Of a DNA stretch of 64,000 nt, positions 41,488 through 53,702 are shown in pieces. A program made the translations under genes and the position numbers. The notes under the pieces were generated by a model. That model saw only the letters and a list, made by a program, of their open reading frames with translations. It had not been told where the DNA came from and searched no databases. How positions within the stretch are numbered: position 1 is the stretch's first letter; each line of letters begins with the position of its first letter. This DNA comes from Blattamonas nauphoetae (Eukaryota > Preaxostyla > Oxymonadida), in contig JARBJD010000189.1 of the NCBI GenBank assembly GCA_033064195.1, positions 62,001-126,000 of the forward strand. Reading direction: 5' to 3'.

Positions 41488-42735
41488 TAGAGAGAGAGAG
41501 ATGGGAGTGGGATGCGAGTTGGCTCGCTGCGGCTTGAAGCCTTCGCACTGCTCTCCATCGCATTGATTCTGAGAGAGAGAGGGAGGGAGAGAGAGATGAA
41601 GATGGGAGTGGGATGCGAGTTGGCTCGCTGCGGCTTGAAGCCTTCGCACTGCTCTCCATCGCATTGATTCTGAGAGAGAGAGAGAGGGAGAGAGAGATGA
41701 AGATGGGAGTGGGATGCGAGTTGGCTCGCTGCGGCTTGAAGCCTTCGCACTGCTCTCCATCGCATTGATTCTGAGAGAGAGAGAGAGAGAGGGAGAGAGA
41801 GATGAAGATGGGAGTGGGATGCGAGTTGGCTCGCTGCGGCTTGAAGCCTTCGCACTGCTCTCCATCGCATTGATTCTGAGAGAGAGAGAGAGGGAGAGAG
41901 AGATGAAGATGGGAGTGGGATGCGAGTTGGCTCGCTGCGGCTTGAAGCCTTCGCACTGCTCTCCATCGCATTGATTCTGAGAGAGAGAGAGAGAGAGGGA
42001 GAGAGAGATGAAGATGGGAGTGGGATGCGAGTTGGCTCGCTGCGGCTTGAAGCCTTCGCACTGCTCTCCATCGCATTGATTCTGAGAGAGAGAGAGAGGG
42101 AGAGAGAGATGAAGATGGGAGTGGGATGCGAGTTGGCTCGCTGCGGCTTGAAGCCTTCGCACTGCTCTCCATCGCATTGATTCTGAGAGAGAGAGAGGGA
42201 GAGAGAGATGAAGATGGGAGTGGGATGCGAGTTGGCTCGCTGCGGCTTGAAGCCTTCGCACTGCTCTCCATCGCATTGATTCTGAGAGAGAGAGAGAGGG
42301 AGAGAGAGATGAAGATGGGAGTGGGATGCGAGTTGGCTCGCTGCGGCTTGAAGCCTTCGCACTGCTCTCCATCGCATTGATTCTGAGAGAGAGAGAGAGG
42401 GAGAGAGAGATGAAGATGGGAGTGGGATGCGAGTTGGCTCGCTGCGGCTTGAAGCCTTCGCACTGCTCTCCATCGCATTGATTCTGAGAGAGAGAGAGAG
42501 AGAGGGAGAGAGATGAAGATGGGAGTGGGATGCGAGTTGGCTCGCTGCGGCTTGAAGCCTTCGCACTGCTCTCCATCGCATTGATTCTGAGAGAGAGAGA
42601 GAGGGAGAGAGAGATGAAGATGGGAGTGGGATGCGAGTTGGCTCGCTGCGGCTTGAAGCCTTCGCACTGCTCTCCATCGCATTGATTCTGAGAGAGAGAG
42701 AGAGAGAGGGAGAGAGAGATGAAGATGGGAGTGGG
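41488..42735. repeat. satellite: 12 tandem units of about 102 bp plus a partial
   Basis: Each unit has an invariant core of about 75 bp (starting GATGGGAGTGGGATGCGAG and ending CTCCATCGCATTGATTCT) and a variable (GA)n/GGGA microsatellite of about 22-30 bp. Cores start near 41500, 41602, 41702, 41808, 41908, 42011, 42114, 42211, 42312, 42414, 42517 and 42617; the thirteenth, at 42722, is cut after G-G-G-A-G-T-G-G-G. Core sequences are nearly identical, so the array is young or kept uniform; length differences come from GA count. Confidence 0.95.
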
Positions 42736-42969
42736 TTGCGGAAGCTCGCCACTGGCTAGAGACACCGCACTACTCATCGTTTGGATTGTCGGATGAAGAG
42801 AAAGAGAGTGACGGCGAGTAGGATGGGAGTTTCGTAGTTCCAGACATCAATGCAAATCTCTCATTCTGTTGAAAGTCGTCTCCACTCGTGTTGATAAACC
42901 GGAGTGGATGGAACTTTGTGAGACAAAATTGGATATGCGAACCGAATTGAACATCATCAAATCTGTGTA

Positions 42970-45112
42970 CCGTCGTTGAACAAGCCGTCCAGTTGGACAA
43001 CCCGTCCACATTTGGTATGAAGTCAAACTTTCGTCTCATTTTTCTCTTCATATACTTCTCTTTTCCCATATTTCCATTTCATTACTGTTTCATTCACTTA
43101 TTTCAACAAATTTTTTGGTGAATTGAATTTTTTAATCTCTTCTTGATCTTGTTCTCATTGATCTCCCCTCAAGTCTTTTCTCAGTCAACTGCTTCATAGA
43201 ACGAGTCTGGATCTCTGACTTCTTTGTTGACAGTTTCATTGCAGGTTGCGCTTTTCGTTTCTCGTCATGTTTCCGTTTTGGCTTTCTTTCTCTCTGTTTG
43301 ACAGTGGACTTCCGGAGGATGATCTTCTTTGGTTTGAACTGTCTTGCTTTCTTCCTTTCTTCTTTTCTTTTGAATTGCCTCCTTCTTCATCATTTTCTCA
43401 ATCATCTCTTTGTACTCAGAAGAATTCCAGGTCTCACCACTTTTCTACAGCCACAAAAGATTCATCATCAATATTTGACAGGTTTGTCTGTATTGATTGT
43501 GATTTTCGTCAGCCTCAAAAGGAATACGATCGATGAGTGGCTGCGAATTTAAATCAGAGATTCCACATCTCTGAAAGGCCAACTCGATCGTGCTGATCGA
43601 GAAGGCCTTCTCGACGGCGCGCGGCAAAGCATAAGCGATTGCTTCTCGATGAGCTTGTTGAGTGAACGGGCATGGAGGTGTGTAGAATCGTTGGTACATG
43701 TTTTTGAGGCTTTGGAAGACTTTGTCGTCCAATGGTTGGGTCAGATTTGTTGTGTTGGGGGAAGCGTTAATATCATGATATTGTTTTCTATTGCAGTTTT
43801 GGAAAGATTAGACGAAAAGTGCGATGCACAGTTGTCGAGGAGAAGGAGTGCGGTCTTTCCAGCGAGATGAGGAGCCATTCTTTTTTGTTGATGGCAGGGA
43901 TGATGGTTTCCTGTAGGATGGTCGAGAATATGGTCCCATTCACATATCCATTGGAAAACAATGAGGAACAATATCAAACTTGTGAAGTGAGTGAAACTCA
44001 CTTGGTTCTTTGGCGAGAGGATACACTAGACAATGCGGAAGAGTGGTTCCATCTGCGCAAATCGTGCTTGCTAGAGTGAAGTTGGGGATCTTTTGAGTCT
44101 GAATTTGAACGGGTGGTGGGGTCCCAGCTTGATGAATGACAGTTTGAGCTTTTCTTTCCGTCATTGAGAAGCCAGTCTCATCGTAGTTAAAAATTAGCTC
44201 CTGTTGGACTTGGTATTCTGTGACAACGTCTTTCAAAAGGGAAATCCAAGTGTTCATATTCTCAGCGTTCGCTGATTTAATTTTTGAGAGATCCATCCTT
44301 ATTGGTTTGGAGAAAATGAGATCGGGGTTGGAGTCGCAAAAAGTCCAGGCCCATGATCTATCCAGTGTGGTTTCCCGTGCAGTAGCGCTAGGTGAAGTGC
44401 GCATGATCTTCTGAATCTGGAAAATTAAAAAAGAAAAGACCATACTCGTGTTTGGACTTGTGATCTAGTGATCGGAGTTTTTTGTTGAACTTTTTGCTTC
44501 ATCCATCCGACTAACAGATTCATCTCCCTTGGAGGGACTTTCGATTGCCGTCCTGATTGTCGGATAGCTCGGCCTTCACGAAATGCTCTTCTTGCCCTCG
44601 AGAGCGAACGGCTGTGGATTCCCGTGATGGTTTGTATGATCCCGCCACGGATTTTCATCACTTTTTCGAGTTTGAGAAGATATAGGAGCTTGTCTTCAGA
44701 TTTGATCTTCTTTTTCTTCAGAAGACTCTCCACTTCACGGAGATTCCTCCACCAATCAGCTGAACGTTGTTTCGTTGTCTTATTCTGAAAGAGGAGAAAT
44801 GATTGAAGGAGATGGAGAAACAAGAAGTCGAATATGTCACGAAATACCATGAATGTGCGGATGATAGGGTATCGTGATCACTGGATGACGAGAAACGGGA
44901 CAAGCAAAATATAGGGGAGATCAATGAGAACAAGATCAAGAAGAGATTAAAAAATTCAATTCACCAAAAAATTTGTTGAAATAAGTGAATGAAACAGTAA
45001 TGAAATGGAAATATGGGAAAAGAGAAGTATATGAAGAGAAAAATGAGACGAAAGTTTGACTTCATACCAAATGTGGACGGGTTGTCCAACTGGACGGCTT
45101 GTTCAACGACGG
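42970..45112 (-). mobile_element. pogo/Tigger-like DNA transposon 2 with 200-bp inverted repeats, decayed
   Basis: 2,143 bp between TA dinucleotides at 42968-42969 and 45113-45114. The terminal inverted repeats run 42970-43169 and 44913-45112, about 200 bp and close to identical, starting CCGTCGTTGAACAAGCCGTC. It carries a broken minus-strand transposase (next entry). The high identity of the arms compared with the broken protein suggests the arms are maintained by conversion or that the insertion of an already dead copy was recent. Confidence 0.9.
43445..44850 (-). pseudogene. transposase of transposon 2 (DDE, pogo-like), frameshifted
   Basis: Exon 1 contains a helix-turn-helix-like basic region (S-R-S-L-S-R-A-R-R-A-F-R-E-G-R) and ends at V-Q-T-R; a 29-nt intron (44417-44445) follows in phase 0. 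The catalytic part has L-I-F-N-Y-D-E-T-G-F (first D), T-A-L-L-L-L-D-N-C-A-S-H (second D) and L-D-D-K-V-F-Q-S-L-K (third). Stops or frame changes occur after F-P-M-D-M (about 43943) and before L-D-D-K-V (about 43735), so the gene is dead. A further 5' exon may lie at about 44855-44939. Confidence 0.8.
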
Positions 45113-45114
45113 TA

Positions 45115-45635
45115 TCACTGTTCAACAAGCTCCCCTCAGACTTCTTGAAATTTGGACAATCTGTTTTGAATCGAGTCTAGTAAAGTCAGATGGGTTTGCT
45201 CTTCGGATTTCCAAACGATGTGTTTTCTCTGATTCTCTATCAAAAATTTAGGTTTGATTTCATGATATTTCTCTTCTACTGTCTTCTTTTATCAAGCATA
45301 GTACACTGCTTTCTGATTCCTTGAAAATACGCTCTTTTCTTCCTCCACGACTGGATCATCATTTTTCCCAAGCTGGTTGTACGAGACCCTTGAATGCGCC
45401 CAGCACCCTATGTCTTCTCTGAGTTGTTCCGGTATCGTCCTTTGTTGTCTTCTTTTTTCCAATCGAATACTCTCCTCATTCTCTCAGCACACGATCACGA
45501 AAAAAGTTGAAGAATGTGCTCAACAATGATGTAGAAATCTTGATATGGAATTTTGAATGAAAATTTTGAAAGATAATCGAATGTCGACACATGAGACAGA
45601 CAGAGGTTTGACACTTTTTTCCTTTTTGATGAAAA
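45115..45635. other. spacer, nothing recognised
   Basis: 520 bp between transposon 2 and the giant secreted-protein gene. I see no supported exon; the missing 5' part of that gene is not recognisable here. Confidence 0.4.
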
Positions 45636-48600
45636 ATGCAATTCTACAGTTTTACGTTTGACATGACGAGTTACAAATTCCTCAACATTCCGACCGACTG
45701 TACAAATCTCGCTCCATCCGACCAGCATCCAATCTACACGCTCGCCCATCGAACGAGATCGAATCGCATCGACATCACAAACGGCGTGGAAGGGCAGGAT
45801 GTCGAAATCACTCGCTGTACCTTCTACAAAATGACGAACTCAAACGGGGCTCCAGCCATCCATTTTCACGGAACGGTCGGAAACACCAAAATCGACGAGT
45901 GCTCCTTCTTCGATTGCAATGGAACCAGCACCTGGGCAGGTGCTGTGCATGTTTCTTCCGATTTGAGACTGCTTGCATCAATCACGTTCTCGTCGTGTGT
46001 CGTAGTTCGGACAACGAGTTCTGTGGATTATGGGGGGCTGTCAGACTCAGAGCAAAGACGTCGTACACTTTGTCGGATTGTGTGTTCTTCCAAACGAACA
46101 GCGTTCGGGACGGATCAGCGCTCTCAATCGACAGCTCACTTGTTGGATATGAATCAACAATCTCCAACACGACATTCGATTGTTGTACTGCGTCTTCGGA
46201 AAGTGATGGATCAACACTGTTCCTCAAGAACTGCTTCTCTACCGTCATGTCATGTCTTCGATTCATCGACACTCAAAACGATCAAGCGAGAGATATCTAC
46301 GGCACAAGCCTCTATTTCCCGATCGATGCAACGACAGTGAAGAACTGTGAATCCACTCGATCGACACTCATCGGAACAGCACAATATAGCAACGGATCAG
46401 TCGTCTCTTTTGACGATTTATTCACAACCATCACTCACCAGACAGTGGTGAAGTCGTTTACGATAATTGACGACCAGAATGGCAAAGCAACATTCACAAT
46501 CGAAGTTGAACATGACGTGATAGGGGAGTTGGTCGTTGTGGTGGAGAATTTGGAGAGCACACGCCCATCCTCTCCTCCACCCATCCCTCGCTCGCTCGCA
46601 TTCTCCTTCCCAACAGCAGCGAAGATAGCAACTCGCACAGTTGATGTGGGAGACACTGAACTGATCCAATCTGCAGCGGCTGAATACAAGCTAAGAAGAG
46701 CAGGGATCGCTAACTGGCTTGTGCACACACTCCGAGTGAAGTCCAGAACTGTCTCGTTCACCGACGAGACGAAGACGCAGATCGTCCTTTCACTCGATTG
46801 CGATGGGCTTGTTCGAGATGGATACTCGATTCTGGTGAAGACAGGAAGCACCGAACGAAACATCTCGCTCGCCGTTGGAAGTGATGGAAAGACGCTCCTC
46901 GCAACTGGCCAAATCTATCCGATTGATGGATCTGTTTTCACGTTCTCGACAGACTATGAAATTGTGGCTGTGAAGGATGAGTGGGGACGTGCTCTCATTG
47001 TGCCCGAGGCTGTCACCTTCCGCACGCCTGACGAACCAGCGAGACTCATCAAAATGACACACGACGGATTCGATTCCACTGGGGAACATCTGATTATGAA
47101 AGTTCGAGGGAGGCAGATGCCTGTCGGAACATACACAATCACATTGAGTCCTGGGGGAGAAACATTCAACGTTGTGTTTGGAGAATTGAAGGAAGGAGAG
47201 ACACTGGAAGAACGAGATTCTGAACCATTCCCAATCCGAATCTTTGGAGAGAACAAGAAGATCTCGTTCGACACGTCTTACACAATCAACACTGCATTCG
47301 ACGCATCAGACTCTCCAATCTTAGTCTCGCAATCGGAGACAGAAATGACGACGCCTTCTGAACCAGCGCGGATCACAGCGATCACCGGAAAGGACTATTT
47401 GGATGATAAGAAAGAGATCAGACTGAGTTGGGAGGGACGATTGATGAAGAAAGGTCCGTACACTGCGACGCTTTCAGTGAATGGATCATCGACAGCGAAG
47501 ACAACACTCACTCTTCCATTCGATTCTTCTGAATCAACATCGACGACGACAGAAACACTGTTCAAATCAGCATCGAATGGTCTGAAATACAGCACCACGT
47601 ATGTTGTGACAGGAGTGAAAGACAAATTAGATGAACCCGTGTTCTACAACTCTGGGATGACATTCACGACCATTGCTGAACCGACTCGTCTTCTGTCGAT
47701 ATCATCTCAAGTGAATTGTACGGATCTGAACACGACGACGCTGACACTGACTGGCCATCAAGTGGCGACTGGAACTGCGACGCTGACAGTTGTTCTGTCG
47801 TCGGTTGTGGTTGGATTAGAAACAGACTCCGACAAGATTAATCTTCCCGTGTCATTCACGCGATCTGGAGATAAGTCGACAGGAACAGTGTTGATCCCTC
47901 TGAACCCGACACCGAAGCTCGCGTATAGTAGGACATATCGAATAGTGTCTCTGTCGTCAGCGGATTACATCGACACAACACTCACCTTCTCGACGCCTTC
48001 TCAACCTGGAAGGATCAAAACAGTTGAGCCGTTGACATATGGGATCTTGGATACTGAGGTGACGATCACCGTGACTGGCGTTCATTGTCCATCGTCGGAC
48101 GTCATCATCACGTTGAGGAAAGACGGGACTTCGGAAGAAACGAATCTGACGTTCACGTGTGTTTCAGATCAAAAGTTTGAGTACACAGCGACAGTGTGGA
48201 GTGCGACAGGGAATGTGGAGTTGGTTGAGGGAGCGACGTACACACTTGTGAAGACAGGAACGAGTGGAGTGTTTGTTGATTCTGGGCTGAAGGTTGCGAT
48301 TGGTGCAGCATCATCTCGAATTGTGTCATTGGGAGATTTCACAAATGGAGATGACCTGAACACGACGAGGATTGCTGTGACTGGAGAGAAGATGAGTGCT
48401 GGGACGTACACACTAAGATTTTTGGACTCGACTCACTATCAAGCAACTGGAGATGAGAACTTCGTTGAGACGGAAATTGTGTTCACGACAGAGACAGAAG
48501 GAACGATGCTGATCAATCTTTATCCCACCGCCCAACTGATCTACGGACACACTTACTCGATCAAATCGTTCACAATACCAGAATATGTGTCAGAGAAAGT

Positions 48601-49044
48601 GATCAACCATATCACGACGTTGACAGCGCCCACCGAACCGAGCCGATTGGAGGGCGTAACACCAGTTCTGAGTGACGACGAACAAAATGTGATTCTGATG
48701 TTTGAAGGAAGAGCGTTCGGTTTTAGTGTGTACGAACTCACCCTCCAACAAGCTACATCAAACAGTGAGATTGTTATTTCTCTTGTTCGCAATGAGGATG
48801 GAACACTTTCTTGCTCAATCTCCACTGACAACTCATCACCAAAACGTGTTGTCTTCGGTGAAGTTTACACGATCTCACAGATCACGAAAGACTCTGCTCC
48901 AATCATCATCAACCCAGAAGCCAAGCAATTCACTGTCCCGTTCTCGCCACTCCTCAAGTCCATCTCGTTCGAGTTCACAAACTCACAATGCACATCCTTC
49001 AAACTGGTTCTGACAGCTGAACACGTCAACATCGATCGCAAATA

Positions 49045-51092
49045 TAGTCAGGACAAAACCCGATACTTTGATTTAACCCGATACCCTCCGTGGTACCGCT
49101 GGTGTCCATCATTTTTTTGTTGATGACATTTCCTCCACAATCACTTTTCATCATTTCATCTTTTTGTTTTCAAGTGGAAGAATGAGTAATAAACGATCAT
49201 CATTTGAAAACCAGAACTGGTAATTGTGAATGTTGATGAAGTGAAATGTGATCAGACCCACAACAATGGAAAAGGACAGCCCGATCTCGCCTCCACTTTC
49301 ACCACGAGATGTTTCACATCTCATGAGTGGAAGTGACATCAGATCACTTCCATCTCGCGTGGAAAGAGGATTAAAGATTTACGCAGAACAGAACGTGACG
49401 CTTGATACTGTCGTCCAAGCCGGAGTCTGCAGCGAAGCGGCACTAAAGAGAGGAAGGAGAGCGGAAAAAGAAAATCGCCCACCAGGAAAAGATGGAAGAC
49501 CGACACTATTGACAACTCAAGACGAAAATGAGTTGTATGATAAAATTCTGACCAAGATCGCTGAGAAAAAACCGATGAAAAAAGCGGAGATCCTCCAAGA
49601 AGTCTTATTTTTTTCACTTTTTTTCCGTTTTTAGATGAATATCATCTATTCAAAGAGTCCTAGATTCAATCCTGATCACCCGTCATTGAGTATGTGGAAT
49701 GTCAACGCATTCCTAAAACGTCATTCTCTCCTCGACTCTATGAAACCCGGATATTTAGACCCAGACCGATTGAAAGCATCCACTCTTGCTAACATTGTCG
49801 GTTGGTACGAACTGCTGGAGAGTACTGTGAGATTGGAAAACATCCACGATGACTTGATATTCAACTTGGACGAATCATCTCTCCGGATCGGAGAGGACAA
49901 TTCTTCTCTGGTCGTTTACTTTGCTGGCGAACAATGTCCTCCAATTCCTTCCGCTTCTCGCGTACAAAATGCGACACTCGTTGGAACGGTCAATTCCACT
50001 GGAATCCATCTTGATCCCATTTTACTATGGCCGTCCAAGCTTCCCGTAAAAGAATTCGAAAAATTTCCACAACAGCACATTCATGTCGAATACAACGAGT
50101 CAGGATGGATGAATACGAAAACATACATCGAAATTATGTCAAATCACATCATTCCAGAAATCGTCGCATTTCGGCAACAAATCCACAAGACCAATCGGAA
50201 TGCACTCCTACTGATGGATGGGCATCTTACAAGGCGAAATCCGGAAATCATTTCTCTCTGTCAACAAAACCACATCCACATACTCCTCTACCCATCTCAC
50301 ACCTCGCACATTCTTCAGGTGTGTGATCAGTTTGTTTTCTCGAATCTGAAGCAACAACTCAAAAGATTATTCGTTCCTCCATCGACGTCGAGCATAGTCG
50401 AATATCGCACGAATCTCGCGAAGGCACTTCCTGACGCTCTGAGAGAAGCGTTTAAATCTTCTTCGATTTTAGCCTCATTTAATCGATGTGGCTGTTATCC
50501 AATTTCGCTCGAAGCGGCTGTGCAGAATCTGAAAAGATTTTGTCCTCAAATTGATATTACCTTTCTTGAAGAATTTCGCACTCGAACCAACCTCAACATG
50601 AAACCAAGTTCGTTTCTACCTCCCGATGAGGTCGTAACAAATCACGGATCACTGTTGACAACTTTTCACGACACTGTAAAATTACCTGGACGGAAACAGA
50701 CACTCATCACGGATTTTGCAGTTCGTCGCGATCGTAATTCTCGCGATTCTCAATCAAGTATCCTGAGGGGACGACCAACTCCACGTCGACGTCGAAGCCA
50801 CTCCCGATCTGAAAGTGAGGGAGCGTGTCCCGAACCTCGGAGAAGGATCAATCGGCGTGAGATGGTGCGTGATGATGATGAACAAGAATCCTGAATCTAT
50901 CGCAGGCAAGTATCAATTTTGCACGTAATATATTTGATTCACTTCATTTTCAAGTATTCTCCAGTTATGACCTATTTTGAATCCAACATATTTCGTAAAA
51001 CGGGAGAAAGAAGCCAAAAAATAAATGATGTGTCTAGATCAACACCGAAACAGTATCGGGTTTTATCAAAGTATCGGGTTTTGTCCAGACTA
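49045..51092 (+). mobile_element. pogo-like DNA transposon 3a, apparently intact
   Basis: 2,048 bp between TA at 49043-49044 and 51093-51094, inserted in a codon of the giant gene. Ends are imperfect inverted repeats of about 40 bp: TAGTCAGGACAAAACCCGAT on the left and, inverted, TAGTCTGGACAAAACCCGAT on the right, each followed by a second A-C-C-C-G-A-T-A-C. It has one two-exon transposase with no visible defect. The copy at 56931-58976 is nearly identical, so movement was recent. Confidence 0.92.
49248..50894 (+). CDS. transposase of element 3a (DDE, pogo-like), two exons
   Basis: Exon 1 at 49248-49601 and exon 2 at 49635-50894 joined over a 33-nt T-rich intron (GTCTTA...TTTTTAG) give 537 residues. 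An alternative start is M-E-K-D-S-P at 49266. Residues 40-118 are the DNA-binding part, with L-D-T-V-V-Q-A-G-V-C-S-E-A-A-L-K-R. Exon 2 starts M-N-I-I-Y-S-K-S-P-R-F and carries the catalytic triad: L-I-F-N-L-D-E-S-S-L, N-A-L-L-L-M-D-G-H-L and H-I-L-Q-V-C-D-Q-F-V-F-S. The tail is Arg/Ser-rich (R-P-T-P-R-R-R-R-S-H-S-R). The enzyme would cut and paste the element at TA sites. All visible key residues are present, so activity is possible but untested. Confidence 0.88.
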
Positions 51093-52559
51093 TACACTTT
51101 GAGATTGGAATCTGGGGAGACATTCGCTGTCACGTTCTCGACACCCGAGAAAGGAGAAACAGAATCGCATCCGATTGGAGCGAACGGCACTCTCGACTAT
51201 GGAACAGAATACACAATCGCTGAACTGATCGCCGATTCAAGTGTTCATCCAATGAGGAAGCAAGTGGACAAGTTCACGACACTACCAAAGCCAGCAGAAC
51301 GGATTGTTGTGGTGGACAGGACAGGAAGTGGTGAGACGGAAGAATGTGGAGGAACAGACAAACCATGTGATTCGGTGCGAAGAGGATGGGAAGTGGGGAT
51401 GATGAGAGATGGAGAGAACGGACAGCCAGTTGTGGTGAAGGTGAGGAGAGAGGTGGGGTTCGGGGGAAGAGTAGCTGTGGGAGAACGAACACTGAGAATC
51501 TGCTCGGAATCGAGTGTGATGAGTCGAATGATTGCAGAAGCAGGAACTGAAGATGGAAGTGAGACTGGGAAAGGACTGGTGAACGTGGTTGGAGGACGGG
51601 TGGTTGTGAACGACATCCTTCTCGTTCTTCCGATCTTGTCGCCACTGGAGTCGTCTCGTGCGTTGAGTGTGATGTGGGGATGGGGAGAGGTTCGTCTGTC
51701 GTCAGTTTTGATTTCGCAGAAAGAGTCGGGAAGAGTGGGGATGGGGGTGGTGTGGTTGGAGTGTGGAGTGGTTGAGATGAAGAAAGTGAAAGCTGCAAAT
51801 GTGTGGATGGAAGATGGAGTTGCACTGCTGCGCGTGGAGAGTGGAATGAAGGGAGTTGGTCTGGAGATTGAAGAATGTGAGTTCGCCGACATTCACACCC
51901 TCAACTCGCCTCTCCTCTCGTTCTCCTCTCGCTCGCCATCGTCGTCTCTTCATCTCTTGACCTCTTCATTCCTCAACGTTACCTCAACGCACACACTCTC
52001 AACAGGACTGATTTCCATTGCGACGAGCCAGCCAGTGGTGACCGTGTTGGAGTGTGTGTTCTCTCGGTGTGGAGTGTTCTCTGCGTCAGGAATGGCGTTC
52101 GGCCCAACGATCTCGTTCTCTCTCTCGTCGCCCACTCCTCTGCTCTCGATCTCGTCTTGTGTCTTCACTGGATGCTTCCCATTGTCGACAGTTTCTGGTT
52201 ATGTGGTGATTGCTTCGTCTTCTCTGTCTCGCGTGGATCTTGTGAACACTCGATTTGTGAATTCCGAACCGAACATGAGATGTGGGATGCTTGTTGTGTA
52301 TACGAACTGTCTTCCGATTGTGGTTCGTCGGAACACGCGTTTCTCGGATTGCAGTTTGATTGTTCGACAGGCACCGTTGTGACTCGCTCTCCTCCTCCAT
52401 CACGATCGAATCCACTCTCTGCTTGTATCTCCAGCGCAGATTCTGGTTTTTCTTCATTTTCTGAGAATTCTTCCCTCCCCTTCTTGATTTCTCTTATCCA
52501 GGATTACTTCATCAATCTTGTTCTTGTTTTTATCATTTTCATCTCACTGACAGGAGTTT

Positions 52560-53702
52560 GATTCTCATTTGATGGTGGTTCTTGAAATCTCACAAATTTA
52601 AGGGCAATATACAATTCGCTAACAACGATGAATCACTCTTCATTTCGATGGAGTTAACCCTCAATCGGATCGACTCATCAGTGAATTCAGTTTTGAATTC
52701 TAATCAGAGCAACAAGTCCGGATTGACATCCACATTTCACTCAGTTCTCATCAACCATCTTGAGATACAAGCCCGCATTGCGCACGCGCGCAACATGATA
52801 TCAAGATCCCACTTCTGTTTTCAGATGTCATTCTCTCAGAAGTCTCGCTATTGTCAAGCATTCGCTCCTCATTTCTCCGAACGGTTTCTCGAGCTCAACA
52901 ACTGTCAGAGCACGAAAATCCTATATTCAATGAAATAAGGATTCAAGGAGGCTTCAGATGAAATGATATTGGGCCAGCCGGAACATGGATTAGTCCGAGC
53001 GTGTCAATGAACAGTTTCCTCGTCATCCTCACTCTCCTCCTCTCCACCGAATCACACCTCCCAAATACCCCAACCTCTTTTCTATCACTTCTAAGCACCC
53101 TCAACAACAACAGAAATGAAGATGGTCCTCCCACATCGAAAATGTTGAGGCTGAACAAGGATGTCGTGATCTCCTGGACCATCCCAATCCGATCGGAAGA
53201 TGTGTCGTTGATTGGGAATGGTACCACATTCCTGTTCCAGGAACACGACTGGCCTAATTCGGAAAATGCTGTGTCGTCTCGGAATCAGCAGTCAACAACA
53301 AGAACGTCACCCAGATCTCCACAATGGAGTGATGATGAAACAACAGCCACGATGTTCATGTTTGACGTTCGGAACAGCACGTTTTGTGTTGAAGGAGTGC
53401 ATGCGCTGGTGAATTCGGAGTCGAAATCAATCTGCTCTTTGGCTGGCTCTTTTGTGCGGTTTTCGAGCAGCTCGATCACATCGAGCAGCGATATGTGCCC
53501 GTTCGTGATCATGGGATCTTCAAATGGGGAGAGATGTTTGGGATCGACGGTGATGTTGTGTTGTGTTCGGCATTCATCTGGATGGGACTGGATTGTGCCG
53601 TTTGTTGGTGTGGGGGATCCATTTACATGCACATCTTCTCCATTTTCATTCCTACCCTCGAATCCTGTCGCGATGATCGTCTGGCCACACTCTGGAAGAT
53701 GA
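52560..53702 (+). pseudogene. copied N-terminal part of a giant secreted-protein gene
   Basis: From 53007 the frame reads M-N-S-F-L-V-I-L-T-L-L-L-S-T-E-S, a signal peptide, and continues for about 200 residues almost identical to the gene at 30170 (S-I-C-S-L-A-G-S-F-V-R-F, M-C-P-F-V-I-M-G-S-S-N-G-E-R-C). Similarity also covers the upstream region, including the shared CCACTTCTGTTTTCAG run at 29968 and 52809. It ends sharply after V-P-F-V-G-V-G-D at about 53615, after which about 30 unrelated residues lead to a stop at 53702. A short secreted protein could still be made, but I regard it as a truncated duplicate. Confidence 0.75.

Larger units (their letters stand above)
45636..52382 (+). pseudogene. 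giant beta-helix and Ig-like repeat gene, 5'-truncated, split by transposon 3a
   Basis: Second member of the family at 30170. The preserved part starts inside the beta-helix (C-T-F-Y-K-M-T-N-S, C-S-F-F-D-C-N-G-T), so the signal peptide and about 450 residues are absent. At 46032-46037 a run of six G shifts the frame; seven would read D-Y-G-G-A-V-R-L, so this is a one-base loss or an assembly error. Then come eight Ig-like repeats of about 105 residues, each closing with T-x-P-x-(E/Q)-P-x-R-(I/L). The eighth is cut at R-K-Y by a transposon at 49045-51092; the sequence resumes at 51093 as Y-T-L-R-L-E-S-G-E-T-F in the original frame. The C-terminal part has E-C-G-G-T-D-K-P-C-D-S and a second beta-helix, ending at a normal stop at 52380-52382. 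Without the transposon and the G-run change the rest is open. Confidence 0.8.

Noticed and set aside
41488-42735. CRISPR-like array
   Set aside because: Units abut with only a GA microsatellite between cores; there are no unique spacers, and the DNA is eukaryotic.
41380-42777. Three overlapping minus-strand frames of 413-465 codons
   Set aside because: They are frame-rotated readings of one tandem satellite; no start context or non-repeat sequence supports a protein.
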